From assembly GCF_004379255.2 (NCBI RefSeq), contig NC_056034.1, positions 33,173,262-33,237,261 on the forward strand: 64,000 nt of DNA, given 5' to 3'. Origin of the DNA: Salvia splendens (lineage: Eukaryota; Streptophyta; Magnoliopsida; Lamiales; Lamiaceae). The translations under genes were made by a program, and so were the position numbers. The notes under the pieces are model-generated. The model was not told the origin of the DNA and did no database searches. It saw only the letters and a list, made by a program, of their open reading frames with translations. Shown here piece after piece: positions 42,069 to 52,600 of this stretch; positions within the stretch are counted from its first letter, which is position 1, and every line of letters starts with the position of its first letter.

Positions 42069-42840
42069 TGATGGATCCGCGAATTTTTGATGTTAGCAAA
42101 TGCTGGTAGAGAATGAAAATACAGACACAAAGAATTTACGTGGTTCGATTTACTGAAGTAAATCTACGTCCACGGGAAAAAGGGAGGGCAAGATTGTATT
42201 GCTTGATCTGTTTTCTACAGCTTACAAATACAAACTTGCTATTTGCTATATGGTGTTTTATCTCTAGAGAGCTTAACCTTCTCATATCAGATCTAAGTTC
42301 CATTTATATCTTGGACTAAGATCGTGGCTTGCATCACCACCCTAAGTCGTGGATGTCGTGTAGGTCATGGCCTAAGATCGCGGATGTAGCGTAGGTCATG
42401 GCCTACGATCGTGGCCTGAGTTGACACCACGTGGTAGTGGGTGTGTTGGACATCCTGTATGGGTCCACTAACTCCTTGTTCGGTCGAATACTGAGACCGA
42501 ACTGCTTTGGTTGCCGATCTGAGAGTAGAGCTTGATGCCGACCTGAGAGCAGAGCTTGATTGGTTGGCTTTTACCGAGCTGTAGGCTGAGGCCGAACTCT
42601 TTGGTAATGCCGAACTCATACTCCTGCTTTGGTTGCCGATCTGAGAGTAGAGCTTGATGCCGACCTGAGAGCAGAGCTTGATAGGTTGGCTTTTACCGAG
42701 CTGTAGGCTGAGGCCGAACTCTTTGGTAATGCCGAACTCATACTCTTCCTTGGGCTTTGGGCTGATGGGCCGTCATTGCTGTTGGGCTTGTTTAGTACGC
42801 ACCCCATTGCTGTTGGGCTTGTTTAGTACGCACCCCATCA
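42069..42840 (-). repeat. 5' LTR of element 2
   Basis: 772 bp, apparently identical to the left LTR including its internal duplications. In the coding sense of the element it is the promoter LTR, reading away from the zinc-finger gene that begins 23 bp beyond it. Confidence 0.95.
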
Positions 42841-42863
42841 CATCTCATTTTCCTAGTGCAAAT

Positions 42864-43448
42864 ATGTTGTCACAAAAAATTACTCCTACAAATGAAGATA
42901 TGAAAAAGAAATCAGTGATGAAAGGTTGTCCATTGCTAGATTTGAACCAATCCTTAGAAGAAACAGTTACGCATCCGAAGGCAACAGAGGAGGAGCCCGA
43001 ATATGGCTGCAACTTCTGCCCGAAGAAGTTCTCTAACAAGCAAGCGCTGGGAGGACATCAAAACGCCCACAAACTTGACAAGGTCGGACAAAAGCGACCC
43101 CCCCAACGACAAGAAGGATGCCCCGGTAACGCTATTAGTCCAAATTCCTTCCATCAAGTTCCGAAAAAGAATAAGAGGGCACACTACATTCCATACATGG
43201 AGCATCAATCTCAGCCATTAAGATTTGGTGGCTTTTGCACTATCCCAAAACAGCCCTTTATGCCCCAAATGCATGCCCCTGGCTCCATGTTCCGAATGTC
43301 TGGTGCACCGCAATATCCCTTTATGGGACGAGGCGCAAGTACGTCTAAAGAGAGATCCACAGCGGCCGCTGCAAATAGCGATGAAGCAGGCCATCACGGC
43401 CACATTCAGCATCCAGAAGATGGCCTTGATTTATCATTAAAGCTTTAA
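42864..43448 (+). CDS. Single C2H2 zinc-finger protein with EAR motifs
   Basis: 194 aa, no intron. Start MLSQKITPTNEDMK at 42,864. One zinc finger with C49, C52, H65, H69 and the plant-specific QALGGH at 60-65. N-terminal LLDLNQS and C-terminal GLDLSLKL are EAR-type repression motifs, so it is likely a nuclear transcriptional repressor of the ZFP/KNUCKLES-like single-finger group that acts in hormone or developmental control. Element 2 is inserted 23 bp before the ATG, and an open frame runs from the LTR (42,678) into the protein without a stop. Whether it is still expressed is unclear. The exact orthologue is not determined. Confidence 0.9.
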   Translation: MLSQKITPTNEDMKKKSVMKGCPLLDLNQSLEETVTHPKATEEEPEYGCNFCPKKFSNKQALGGHQNAHKLDKVGQKRPPQRQEGCPGNAISPNSFHQVPKKNKRAHYIPYMEHQSQPLRFGGFCTIPKQPFMPQMHAPGSMFRMSGAPQYPFMGRGASTSKERSTAAAANSDEAGHHGHIQHPEDGLDLSLKL

Positions 43449-43515
43449 TTATGTTGCTCCTGTTTTATGCTGTTGTTTCCAGTTTCCATCAATTCTATCA
43501 GATTTTTTTTCCATG

Positions 43516-43521
43516 AATAAA
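43516..43521 (+). terminator. Polyadenylation signal AATAAA of the C2H2 gene
   Basis: AATAAA about 70 bp after the stop codon, in a T-rich 3' region. Confidence 0.55.
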
Positions 43522-43570
43522 GTCTCTAGCTAGTTCTCAACTTCTGCATACTTGGGATTATATTTGTGAA

Positions 43571-43616
43571 GGGCCAAGTAGAACTAGTAACTGCCAAAGT
43601 AGAACTAGTAACTGCT
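43571..43616 (+). repeat. Direct duplication of about 22 bp
   Basis: CCAAGTAGAACTAGTAACTG and CCAAAGTAGAACTAGTAACT follow one another, each extended by GC. It lies between the C2H2 gene and a stretch (43,640-43,835) ending in TTATTAATGCATC and a run of A. That could be the 3' end of a truncated LINE, but no duplication around it is convincing. Confidence 0.6.
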
Positions 43617-43929
43617 TTGTGAAGCTCGGGGTTTGTCTTTTCTATCTATTCTTCTCTCTTTGGCTGTTGGGTGTTGCTGCTTGGTTGCTTTAGTTCTCGT
43701 TTGTGGTTTGTAGGCCTTCTTGTGTTAGTTGTTATTATGTTGTTTTTGCTTGCTTTTTGATTCTCATGCGTAAGTTGGACCTTTGCTCGCCTTTTATGGT
43801 TTTGAGCCTTTATTAATGCATCAAAAAAAAACCAATGGTGCAACAGTGGTTTTTGGGCAATGGGATTTTGGAGGAAATTTGGCTTCCACCAAAGCCATTG
43901 ACTCACCCAGCTTTTGAGGCGTTCGTCAT

Positions 43930-44286
43930 CAATTTTTTACCGTCTCTTCGATGAGGGTCAGAATTGACATTTGTTGTTGACTCATCATCGTTTTTTGCAA
44001 CAGTCTCGATGATAGGATCAGATATGGAATCCTTTTTAGCCATGACCACTTTTTTTTGCTAAATATGCAACTGCATCCATTATTTTATTAAGAAGTTTAT
44101 TCATCTCGACAAAGTAAATGACATCCTCATCAAAGTTATGATAAATAGCATCCAGAAATTCTTATCATGAGTAATCAGGATTCGGGCGTCGATACTCGTG
44201 GAACCATACAAATGCTGGATGGTCAAAAAATAACAACAGTCGATCGACATCAAAGAAAAAGTGATAGTCAAAATATTCTTGAATAT
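43930..44286 (-). pseudogene. Decayed gag-like remnant, downstream half
   Basis: Read on the minus strand from 44,286 the frame continues EYFDYHFFFDVDRLLLFFDH and similar. This has the pattern of a Retrotrans_gag domain (EYF...hydrophobic...WF). It soon meets TGA TAA near 44,165, so it is dead. The upstream half lies beyond element 3 at 58,663-58,780, in the same frame. Element 3 therefore inserted into this older sequence. Confidence 0.55.
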
Positions 44287-45782
44287 TGATAAGTCGTATT
44301 CTAGGCCTTGGTTACTGGTCAGTATGATGTGCAAAATTGATTATATCTGCAAAAACAGTTGCTCAAAGTGTGCAGGTTAAGTGTTCTAGCCAGTAGGGAA
44401 GTTTCGGAATGTTCAGGTGAAAAAGGGCGTCAGCATGATCTCATACTGATCAGTATTCGTGCTGAAACGGCTTGAGATGGGGAAGACGGATAGTTGGGAC
44501 GGATTACCCACAATTGAGGGCAAAGAAGTCAACTTGCAATGAGGATTTACCCTAAAATCAAGGGTAAGCCTCCCTATAAAAGGAAGCCAAGAAGGAGAGA
44601 GAAAAGAGACACATTCACTCATTCACCACCATCTTTAGGTAGAGAGTTCTCTCGGTAATACCAGTCTTTCAGCCGTGTCCCGCTTCTTGCCTCGCCGCAG
44701 CCATGATCACCTGGCGCCCAGATGTTCCCGGAGTACCAGTCATCCTTATTCCAGCCAGCAAGATCATAGTTTAGGAGTTCCATCGCCCGGAGTGGCAAAA
44801 CACTTTTATTTCGCTTTCGTAGTTAAATTTACTTGCATTTTCCTTACGTTGGATCTTTGCTGCTTTTGAATTTCACTGCTTTGAAGTATTTTGTTGAAGA
44901 TCCGAACAATTTTTAATGCTATGAAGTTGATTTCTGTTCAGTTTGTCGAGCTGCTTTCTTTTCCTTCTGCCTAGTTAGCTTAGATCTAGAGTTTCTGGTC
45001 GTTTTGAGTATCGAATCGTGTGTTTCCAGTTAGTAGTTTATTTCTTCGAGTTAGCATAATCTGTTTACTTTTATTTCATAGAGGTTTGTTTCATGCAAGG
45101 CGCAGTTATGTGTTTCTTGTCTTCTTCCATGCTGATCAGTAGGCGGGATTTCAGTTTCGATGTTTGATTTTAGATTTGGAATTTTTGATTGTAGATCTGT
45201 GTTCGTGAGTTATTAATCTGTGTTTTTATGGTGCTGAATCTGGTTTGTTTTCTGATTTTAGTTTGTGTTTGTTGAAGAAGATGATGTCCATATCCAAGTT
45301 TGGGACCACTTTTGCTTTTTAGATGCTTTTTACTTTTTGTCCTTCACCTTTAGTACACCCTGCAGATCTGTCAGCCTAGTCACCACAACTACCACTTATT
45401 CTCTGCTTTTCTGTTTAGCCTTTTATAGAAACCTAGTACTTTCCGCATATTTTCTGTTACACCGCATCCACCATAATTCCACGTACACCACTACATGTCA
45501 ACCACCATTCACCCTTCCTAGTCAGTAGGACACCATCTTAATTTCCCGTCTAGGTAGAGACTCAACCCAAGCGTGGTAGCTAACCAAACCGTCCAGAATA
45601 TCACCACAACAGTTTTAACGCACCATCTCTGTGGGATTCGACCCCTACCTTCACTATACTACCCAGTAGAAGAGGGTTGAGGAATCTTTGAAACTAGGGT
45701 CTAGGCTTAGTTAGGATCTCTATCCTGACCAGTAGGATATATCCTTACTTGAACGACACCTACGCACCCTGCTGCTCTTTCA
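44287..45782 (+). repeat. 5' LTR of element 3
   Basis: 1,496 bp. Promoter-like CTATAAAAGGAAGCC at about 44,574, followed by a CTCTCGG leader. It contains several copies of the (A/T)CTGATCAGTA / CTGACCAGTA motif seen throughout this family. Open frames inside are not genes. Confidence 0.93.
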
Positions 45783-45784
45783 AA

Positions 45785-45802
45785 TGGCGCCGTTGCCGGG
45801 GA
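45785..45802 (+). other. Primer binding site of element 3 (tRNA-Asp)
   Basis: TGGCGCCGTTGCCGGGGA starts two bases after the 5' LTR. It is the complement of the plant tRNA-Asp 3' end including CCA, the usual primer of Athila-type elements. Confidence 0.9.
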
Positions 45803-45887
45803 TGGATGGCGTTATTAGTTACTTTTGTGTGTGATACCTTGGTGTATATATTGTGTATAATTTTCCTTTTTCTTTTCATTTCAGTTT

Positions 45888-47270
45888 ATGAGCAGTAGCT
45901 CGTCTCCTGATCAGTGGAGGCTGAAAATACTCAAGCGAGGAACTATACTCGTAACCACTCGTTCTGGCCTGTCGACCACCTTGTCTGACCTAGGCACGAG
46001 TAGTGACGAAGAGAAGGGCACCATAGAGGGACCAATACCAGAAGAGAAACCACTGTTGGAAGCCAACCCAAGGGAAATGGCCAACCAGGGAGATGAAGAC
46101 CCGGAGATCGGGACGCTGAACGCACATACTGAAGGAGAGCCCCTGCAAGCCATAGTTGTTACTCCAGGGCAAACCGCCTGCGATGTGAAGCCTCATGTGA
46201 TCGCGATCCTGCCTACATACTGTGGGAAGAGCTATGAAGGGCCGTATGAGTTTCTTCATGAGTTTTATAAAATTTGTAGGGCGCAGAGGAGACCAGCAGG
46301 AGCGACTGAGGATGATTATAGGCTGAAGGCTTTGCCATTTGTGCTCAAGGGGGAAGCTAACACCTGGTTCATGCGCCTGCCCCCCAACTCTATTGAGACT
46401 TGGGCCGATTTCAAGTCAGCATTCCTGGGCGAGTTTTTTCCGTCATCCAAGACAAGCGCGCTGAAGAGGGAAATAACTAATGTGAAGCAAGGGTATGATG
46501 AACCCTTGAGTGATTATTGGGCAAGATACATGGGTCTTTTGGAATCATGTCCCAACCATCGCATGACGGAAATTAAAGTACATCATACTTTCTACGAAGG
46601 TATGAACGCGGTAACCAAGGACCTGGCAAATTCATCGTCAGAAGGAAGCTTCACGCAATTACGGGTCAGCGAAGCGAAGAGAGTCCTAAGGAAGCTACTG
46701 AATGCAAAGAAAGAGTATGACCATTCAAGGGAAGGATACAACCGAGAGCGGGCTGCTGTTGCCTCGCTTACTGATCAGGAAAATAAGCTGGAGCAGAAAA
46801 TGGATTTGAAAATGTATGAGCTGAAGAAGTCACTTCTGAGTGCGATCGAGAAGAGCACTCCACCACCTCCCCCAGCTGGGAATTACAAGGGTGCAGAGCA
46901 GGAAAATCAAGGACCGAACTATGATCAGCCTAATGACTTCGGGAATATGGAGCAAGTTAATGCTGCGGGGTACTTCAATTCTAGTGGACATTGGATTCAA
47001 GGTAGACAACGGGATGCACCATGGAGGGATCATCCAAACTTCCGATGGGGTGACGGAAGCCAAAATCAGAACCAAGGTCAGAACCAGTATAACCCCCATC
47101 CGAACCAAAACCCTAACCGTGGACCAGCAAACCCAGACTACCAGCCCATCTGGTCAGGAAGAAACCAACAATCCCAAAACCAAAACCCACAAAACCAGAA
47201 CCCGAACCCTGTCTATGTGCCGCCCCACCAGAGAAACTTCCAAAATTTCCAAAATCAGCCGAACCCATGA
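45888..47270 (+). CDS. Gag of element 3 (ended early)
   Basis: 460 aa. Start MSSSSSPDQWRLKILKRG, directly after a TTTCATTTCAG tract that could be a splice acceptor. Retrotrans_gag domain at about residues 115-245 (YEFLHEFYKICRAQ, GEANTWFMRLPP, SDYWARYMGLLESCP). The C-terminal part is rich in Asn, Gln and Pro with many QNQN repeats. It stops at TGA 47,268-47,270, but the same frame goes on with the same Gln/Asn-rich composition for 270 bases, so the stop is a mutation. Confidence 0.85.
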   Translation: MSSSSSPDQWRLKILKRGTILVTTRSGLSTTLSDLGTSSDEEKGTIEGPIPEEKPLLEANPREMANQGDEDPEIGTLNAHTEGEPLQAIVVTPGQTACDVKPHVIAILPTYCGKSYEGPYEFLHEFYKICRAQRRPAGATEDDYRLKALPFVLKGEANTWFMRLPPNSIETWADFKSAFLGEFFPSSKTSALKREITNVKQGYDEPLSDYWARYMGLLESCPNHRMTEIKVHHTFYEGMNAVTKDLANSSSEGSFTQLRVSEAKRVLRKLLNAKKEYDHSREGYNRERAAVASLTDQENKLEQKMDLKMYELKKSLLSAIEKSTPPPPPAGNYKGAEQENQGPNYDQPNDFGNMEQVNAAGYFNSSGHWIQGRQRDAPWRDHPNFRWGDGSQNQNQGQNQYNPHPNQNPNRGPANPDYQPIWSGRNQQSQNQNPQNQNPNPVYVPPHQRNFQNFQNQPNP

Positions 47271-47569
47271 CCCCAACACCATCAGAACCTAAATAAATTC
47301 CAAGGCCAGCACCAGAATCAATATCCTCCAGATCAGTACACCCCTCCTGCCCAGTATAACCAATACCCGCCTAATCAAGGCCAGCAAAACTCCCAGAACT
47401 ATCAACACCAAGGGCCGAGTCATTTCCAAAATTCGAACAGGCCAAGGAGATCCGTTGAGGACATGATGGGTGAAATGCTAGCGTCACAACAGAGCATCAA
47501 AGGAGAATTGCAATCCCATAATGAGGTCGTGCGGGGGATGCAAAATGCCAGAAGGAACATAAGGCGAAC

Positions 47570-48793
47570 ATGGATATGATGAATAGGCAGTTAGCTCAAC
47601 TGGCCAGTTCAGTGGGTGATTTGAAGGGAAATGCGGGGAAACTCCCATCTACAGTCCAAATGCCCGAAAAGGCAAATGTGAGTAAGGTTACGTTGAGGTC
47701 GGGAACTACTTATGACGCGCCTCAACCAAAACGACCTAGTGGAGGACCCAATGGAACGAAGATAAGAGGCGATACCATTTCAGCGGAAGAATTAGGGAGA
47801 CCTATGCCTCGGATGCAGGATCCATTCTTCTTGGATGATACACCAAGTGTAAGAGTTGAACCCGACACCCTACTGACCAGGAAGGAACCTCCTCAAGAAG
47901 AAGAGCCCAGAATGGAGGCCCAGACCCAGGAACTACCCAAGAAAGACTCCAAGAAGGTTGCTAAGGGACCAGTAGAGGAGAAAAAAGGGGAGAAACCATT
48001 CCCATTCCGATTTGTTACAAAGAGGAAGAAAGAGAACCCGGTTGACTACTTGTTGATTTTTGGGAAATTGGATGTCACCATACCATTCCTCCAAGCCGTG
48101 AAGCTACCCCCTCTCGGGAAATTCATAAAGGACTTCATAGCCGGGAGAGCCCAGAAGGATGGCAAGATTATGGTGGAAGGGATAGCGTCAGCAATAGTGC
48201 AAGAGAAGTTACCACCCAAGAGAGCCGACCCAGGTATGTTCACCCTACCCATAACTGTAGGAGATGTGAAGGTCGAACATGCAATGTGTGATTTGGGGGC
48301 ATCTATAAATGTCATGCCACTGTCTATCTATAACAGGTTGAAAGGAGTGAGGCTGTCAAATACTAGGGTGTTGATCCAACTGGCTGATAGGTCGTGCATA
48401 AGTCCTGAGGGAGTTTTAGAAAATGTGTTAGTAAGAGTGCATGATTTTACATACTCTGCTGATTTTTATGTGATCAAAATGAGTGAGCATGAAGCGAGGG
48501 AGTCTAGTGGAGTCTTGTTAGGAAGACCTTTTCTGAGAACGGCCAAGACAATAGTGGATATGGCTGAGGGGACTATTTGCATTGATTTTCATGGGGAGAA
48601 GTTTACCTTCGATATAAATGATTCCATGAAGAAACCCATCGATTCTGAAAATCTATGCTATGTTGATGTGATTGACCCCCTAGTCCAAGAATTTCTTGAG
48701 ACCGAACTATTGCAGGAGAAACTCCAGGCTTTAGATGTTTATGAACAGGCTGACATAGAAGCTGCTGCATGGTGTGATCTGATCAGTAGCTAA
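47570..48793 (+). CDS. Gag end and protease of element 3
   Basis: 407 aa piece, shifted by one frame relative to gag. The shift lies near 47,547. It begins in a helical segment (MNRQLAQLASSVGDLKG) and contains the retroviral-type aspartic protease with CDLGASINVMP (about residue 241) and LLGRPFLRTA. It ends at TAA 48,791-48,793, while the frame continues into RT. Confidence 0.85.
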   Translation: MDMMNRQLAQLASSVGDLKGNAGKLPSTVQMPEKANVSKVTLRSGTTYDAPQPKRPSGGPNGTKIRGDTISAEELGRPMPRMQDPFFLDDTPSVRVEPDTLLTRKEPPQEEEPRMEAQTQELPKKDSKKVAKGPVEEKKGEKPFPFRFVTKRKKENPVDYLLIFGKLDVTIPFLQAVKLPPLGKFIKDFIAGRAQKDGKIMVEGIASAIVQEKLPPKRADPGMFTLPITVGDVKVEHAMCDLGASINVMPLSIYNRLKGVRLSNTRVLIQLADRSCISPEGVLENVLVRVHDFTYSADFYVIKMSEHEARESSGVLLGRPFLRTAKTIVDMAEGTICIDFHGEKFTFDINDSMKKPIDSENLCYVDVIDPLVQEFLETELLQEKLQALDVYEQADIEAAAWCDLISS

Positions 48794-48796
48794 GGG

Positions 48797-49696
48797 TTGA
48801 CTGATGAAGAAATAGAAGTAGCGATCAAGGAATTCTGTCAGAAATCGGAGTTCATTGGAGCCGCAGGGGCTCAGCTACCAGTCAGTATAGAAGAACCATC
48901 AGAGGGAGATTTAGAAAAGGAAGGAGAGACTGAGAAAAACCCTCTACCCGAAGACACACTTCCACCCCAAGTTGAGCTGAAGAAGTTGCCACCGAATTTG
49001 AAGTATGCCTTCCTCGGGGGTGAGGACTCATATCCAGTGATCATCAGTAGCAGTCTTACAAGGGAACAGGAGGCTAGGCTGCTGACTGTGCTGAGTAAGA
49101 ACAAGAAGGCGATTGGATGGAGTCTTACAGATTTAGTGGGGATAAGCCTCGACGTCTGCATGCACCATATTAGGCTGGAAGAAGGAGCGAAAGCACATAG
49201 AGATGCTCAAAGGAAGGTAAACCCGAACATGCGAGAGGAAATATTGAAGGAAATCTTGAAGTTGTTGTCGCTAGGGATTATCTATTCAGTACCGGATAGT
49301 GAGTGGGTCAGCCCGATCCACATGGTCCCAAAGAAGTCGGGCATCCAAGTAGTTCAGAATGAGAGGAATGAGCTGATCCCAATGAGGCTAGTCACGGGTT
49401 GGCGAATGTGCATCAATTACCGTAAGCTGAACAATGCGACCAGGAAGGACCATTTTCCCCTGCCGTTCATCGACCAAATGTTGGAGAGATTAGCTGGGAA
49501 GAAGTTTTTCTGCTTTCTAGATGGGTACAACGGGTATTTCCAAATTTACGTAGATCCTGAGGACCAGGACAAGACCACTTTCACTTGCCCGTTTGGAACC
49601 TATGCATACCGTCGCATGCCTTTCGGCCTATGCAACGCTCCAGCCTCCAGGTACGTTTCAACGATGTATGATGAGCATATTTTCCGATTTGATTGA
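48797..49696 (+). CDS. RT N-terminal part of element 3
   Basis: In the same frame as the protease piece, after one TAA. It has the Athila RT linker ([32 protein letters not shown]) and RT fingers/palm: [50 protein letters not shown]. Immediately after NAP a 7-base near-duplication (GCTCCAG CCTCCAG, 49,637-49,650) shifts the frame and the piece ends at 49,696. Confidence 0.85.
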   Translation: MTDEEIEVAIKEFCQKSEFIGAAGAQLPVSIEEPSEGDLEKEGETEKNPLPEDTLPPQVELKKLPPNLKYAFLGGEDSYPVIISSSLTREQEARLLTVLSKNKKAIGWSLTDLVGISLDVCMHHIRLEEGAKAHRDAQRKVNPNMREEILKEILKLLSLGIIYSVPDSEWVSPIHMVPKKSGIQVVQNERNELIPMRLVTGWRMCINYRKLNNATRKDHFPLPFIDQMLERLAGKKFFCFLDGYNGYFQIYVDPEDQDKTTFTCPFGTYAYRRMPFGLCNAPASRYVSTMYDEHIFRFD

Positions 49697-50417
49697 GGAT
49701 TGCATAGAGATATTCATGGATGACTTCACGGTTTACGGAGACTCGTTCGACTCTTGCCTTCACCATTTGGATATAGTTTTGGAAAGGTGTCAAGCAAAGA
49801 GTTTGGTTTTGAACTTTGAGAAGTGTCATTTTATGGTCACCGAAGGGATAGTTTTAGGACACGTGGTCTCAGAAAGAGGTATCCAAGTGGATCGAGCCAA
49901 GGTAGATGTTATATCCAAATTACCATTCCCTACTGATCAGAAGGGAATAAGGGGTTTTCTGGGGCACGCCGGATTTTATCGAAGATTTATTAAGGATTTC
50001 TCCAAGATCGCCCAGCCCCTTACCAGATTACTTCAGAATGACGTGGAGTTCGTTTTTGATGAGCAATGCAAGGCTGCTTTCAATCTTCTCAAGGAAAAGC
50101 TGATATCCGCACCTATCATAAGGGCTCCTAACTGGAACCATCCTTTCGAAGTAATGTGCGACGCCAGCGATTTTGCGATAGGAGCCGTGCTGGGTCAGAA
50201 GATCGATGGGAAGAGGTACGTAATTTTTTATGCGTCCAAGACTCTGAATCAAGCCCAACAGAATTACGATACCACTGAAAAAGAGATGCTGGCAGTGGTG
50301 TATTCTTTCGAGAAGTTCCGGCCATATTTGCTGGGATCCAAAGTCATAGTGTATACTGACCATGCAGCGATTAAGTATCTGATTGCCAATAAGGAATCCA
50401 AACCACGCTTGATCTGA
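49593..50417 (+). CDS. RT C-terminal part and RNase H of element 3
   Basis: From the frame shift onward: RT active site [10 protein letters not shown] (FMDD), [20 protein letters not shown], then RNase H with [17 protein letters not shown] and [10 protein letters not shown]. The meaningful part starts near 49,651; earlier residues are out-of-frame. It ends at TGA 50,415-50,417, after which the same frame goes on. Confidence 0.85.
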   Translation: MEPMHTVACLSAYATLQPPGTFQRCMMSIFSDLIEDCIEIFMDDFTVYGDSFDSCLHHLDIVLERCQAKSLVLNFEKCHFMVTEGIVLGHVVSERGIQVDRAKVDVISKLPFPTDQKGIRGFLGHAGFYRRFIKDFSKIAQPLTRLLQNDVEFVFDEQCKAAFNLLKEKLISAPIIRAPNWNHPFEVMCDASDFAIGAVLGQKIDGKRYVIFYASKTLNQAQQNYDTTEKEMLAVVYSFEKFRPYLLGSKVIVYTDHAAIKYLIANKESKPRLI

Positions 50418-50426
50418 TGGGTACTC

Positions 50427-51950
50427 TTGTTACAAGAATTTGATTGGGAGGTGGAAGATAAGAGAGGAGTCGAGAACAAGGTGGCAGACCATTTGAGCAG
50501 AATAATGCAAGATGGAAACAGCGAAGAAGTGCATAACAAGTTTCCGGAGGAACATTTGTGTGAGGTGATTTTTGCGCCCAGAAAAATTGATTGGGAAGAA
50601 GTGTTGAAACTTACTGGTCAGAATGATGCAGCGAAAGGAAAAGAGAAGGAAGGGCAGGAACCATGGTATGCGGACCTGGCCAACTACCTAGTGACTGGAG
50701 AGCTTCCAGAAATACCGAGTGTTACCAAAGCACAAAGAATGAAGATCAGAAGTGAAGCAAAATACTACTTTTGGGATGACCCCTATCTGTGGAGGGTAGG
50801 GTCCGATCAAGTGATAAGGAGGTGCATTCCTGACTGGGAGCAGCGGGATGTTTTAACCCACTGCCACTTCGGGTCCAAGAAGACGGCAAGGAAGATTCTG
50901 GATAGCGGCTTTTACTGGCCAACTCTCAACAAAGATGCGTACGAGTTCTGCAGGAGCTGTGAGCGTTGCCAACTGACCGATGGAATATCTGCCCGGGATG
51001 AAATGCCGCAGGTACCTATAATAGTTTGCGAGCTATTCGACATATGGGGAATGGACTTCATGGGTCCATTTCCTTCATCCTATGGGAATCTGTATATCCT
51101 AGTTGCTGTAGACTACGTCTCCAAATGGGTAGAAGCCAAGGCCACAAGCACGTGTGAAGCCAAGGAGGTGGCCAAGTTCTTAAAGAGTCATATTTTCAGC
51201 CGATTCGGTGTGCCCAGGGCGATCATATCCGATCAAGGTACGCACTTTTGTAACCGTACAATTGAATCCTTGATGAAAAAGTACGGTGTGCACCATAGAC
51301 TATCCAGCCCTTACCATCCGCAAGCAAATGGTCAAGCGGAGATTTCTAACCGCGAGATAAAGAAAATTTTGGAGAAGACTGTGAACACTTCTAGGAAGGA
51401 TTGGAGTGTAAGGTTAGAGGATGCTCTCTGGGCGTATCGAACAGCCTACAAACCCCCCATAGGCATGTCCCCTTACCGGATCGTTTTTGGGAAGATGTGC
51501 CACTTACCGGTTGGGATCGAGCATCGAGCATACTGGGCAGTACAGAAAGTGAATATGGATGCTACAGCCTGTGAAGAGGAAAGGAAGCTGCAAGTGCAGG
51601 AGCTTGAGGAACTTAGATTGGAGTCATTCGACTCAGCCATGTGGTACAAAGAGCGAACTAAATTGTGGCATGATCGGAATCTGAGAACTAAGGAGCTCCA
51701 TGTTGGCCAGAAAGTACTACTCTTCCAGTCAAGATTAAAGCTTATGCCAAGGAAACTCAAGTCCAAATGGACAGGACCTTACATCATAACTGCACTCCGA
51801 TCTAATGGGACAGTGGAAATTTCTGGGAGTTTTTCTAACTCTGAACCTTTCATAGTAAATGGACATAGGTTTAAAATATTCAGGGATAATAGCGAGGTGG
51901 GTGTAGTGGATGAAATTCCACTACAACCACTTACATCGGTTTCATACTGA
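50427..51950 (+). CDS. RNase H end and integrase of element 3
   Basis: 507 aa. The end of RNase H ([20 protein letters not shown]) is followed by integrase: HHCC zinc domain ([12 protein letters not shown] ... CRSCERCQ), catalytic Asp in WGMDFMGPF and ISDQGTHF, Glu in [10 protein letters not shown]. The C-terminal region [18 protein letters not shown] is the usual integrase GPY/F-type end. No interruption. Confidence 0.9.
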   Translation: MLQEFDWEVEDKRGVENKVADHLSRIMQDGNSEEVHNKFPEEHLCEVIFAPRKIDWEEVLKLTGQNDAAKGKEKEGQEPWYADLANYLVTGELPEIPSVTKAQRMKIRSEAKYYFWDDPYLWRVGSDQVIRRCIPDWEQRDVLTHCHFGSKKTARKILDSGFYWPTLNKDAYEFCRSCERCQLTDGISARDEMPQVPIIVCELFDIWGMDFMGPFPSSYGNLYILVAVDYVSKWVEAKATSTCEAKEVAKFLKSHIFSRFGVPRAIISDQGTHFCNRTIESLMKKYGVHHRLSSPYHPQANGQAEISNREIKKILEKTVNTSRKDWSVRLEDALWAYRTAYKPPIGMSPYRIVFGKMCHLPVGIEHRAYWAVQKVNMDATACEEERKLQVQELEELRLESFDSAMWYKERTKLWHDRNLRTKELHVGQKVLLFQSRLKLMPRKLKSKWTGPYIITALRSNGTVEISGSFSNSEPFIVNGHRFKIFRDNSEVGVVDEIPLQPLTSVSY

Positions 51951-52600
51951 TCAGTAAGATAGGAATTTGGAGTTCCATGTGGCTAGTTTCTTTTGAAAAT
52001 AGTTTGCATATACTGGCCAAGTAGAATTCCAAATTGCCTAAGGAAGATGTAAATATTGTAAATACGTAGTTAATCTTTGCATGCAAGATAATTTCTAAAA
52101 ATCCAAAAATATTTTCTGGCCTTAATTTTAATTTGGAGTACACATTGACCAAGGGATTACTTATCTGGTGCTATTTCAGATTTTATTTAAGGGCCCATTT
52201 GATATATTTTCCTTATTAGGTAAGTATAGGGGGGATTATGGAGATGACGAAAATTTGAATTAAAGTTGGTGCAGCTTTTGCAGGGTGGCAGCGGCTGGGA
52301 GTGGCGTGTGAGCAGAGAGAAGGGACACGCTAACCAATCAGAGGCCAGCAATCTCAACCGCCTCCCTTCTGAAGCGTCGCGACCGGCAACCCCTGATAAC
52401 TGGTTACAACCACCTGCAACTACTCTCTCTCACCCAAATTAAACTCACCGTCCCAACCCTTTTCCCTCACAAACCCTCATTTTTAAATTCGCTTTCAAGA
52501 AATTCTTGTCCATCTCTCTCACGGAAACATCATTCTCAACCCCAACTCTCTCCAAGATATCAAACCCTACTTTCCACCACTAAATCGCAGATTTCCGATC

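Larger units (their letters stand above)
31640..42840 (-). mobile_element. Element 2: Ty3/gypsy Tat-lineage retrotransposon, 11.2 kb
   Basis: Bounded by 772-bp LTRs (TGATGGATCC...CCCCATCA) that look identical, with a 5-bp duplication CATCT at 31,635-31,639 and 42,841-42,845. gag-pol is on the minus strand. Two RNase H regions in pol and a long antisense coding region between pol and the 3' LTR are features known for the Tat lineage. The primer site (about 42,050-42,067) and a G-rich polypurine tract (32,412-32,424) are in place. The insertion is young and lies 23 bp before the ATG of a C2H2 gene. Confidence 0.95.

Noticed and set aside
43640..43840. 3' end of a LINE after the C2H2 gene
   Set aside because: TTATTAATGCATC plus a run of A looks like a LINE tail, but no target duplication or LINE coding sequence was found, so it is not called.
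45265..45528. Frames inside the element 3 LTRs (also 58,176-58,403)
   Set aside because: They lie wholly in LTR sequence and differ between the two LTRs by frame-changing bases.
45785..45802. A tRNA-Asp gene at the primer site
   Set aside because: Only 18 bases match the tRNA 3' end and no acceptor partner, anticodon arm or B-box context follows. It is a primer binding site.
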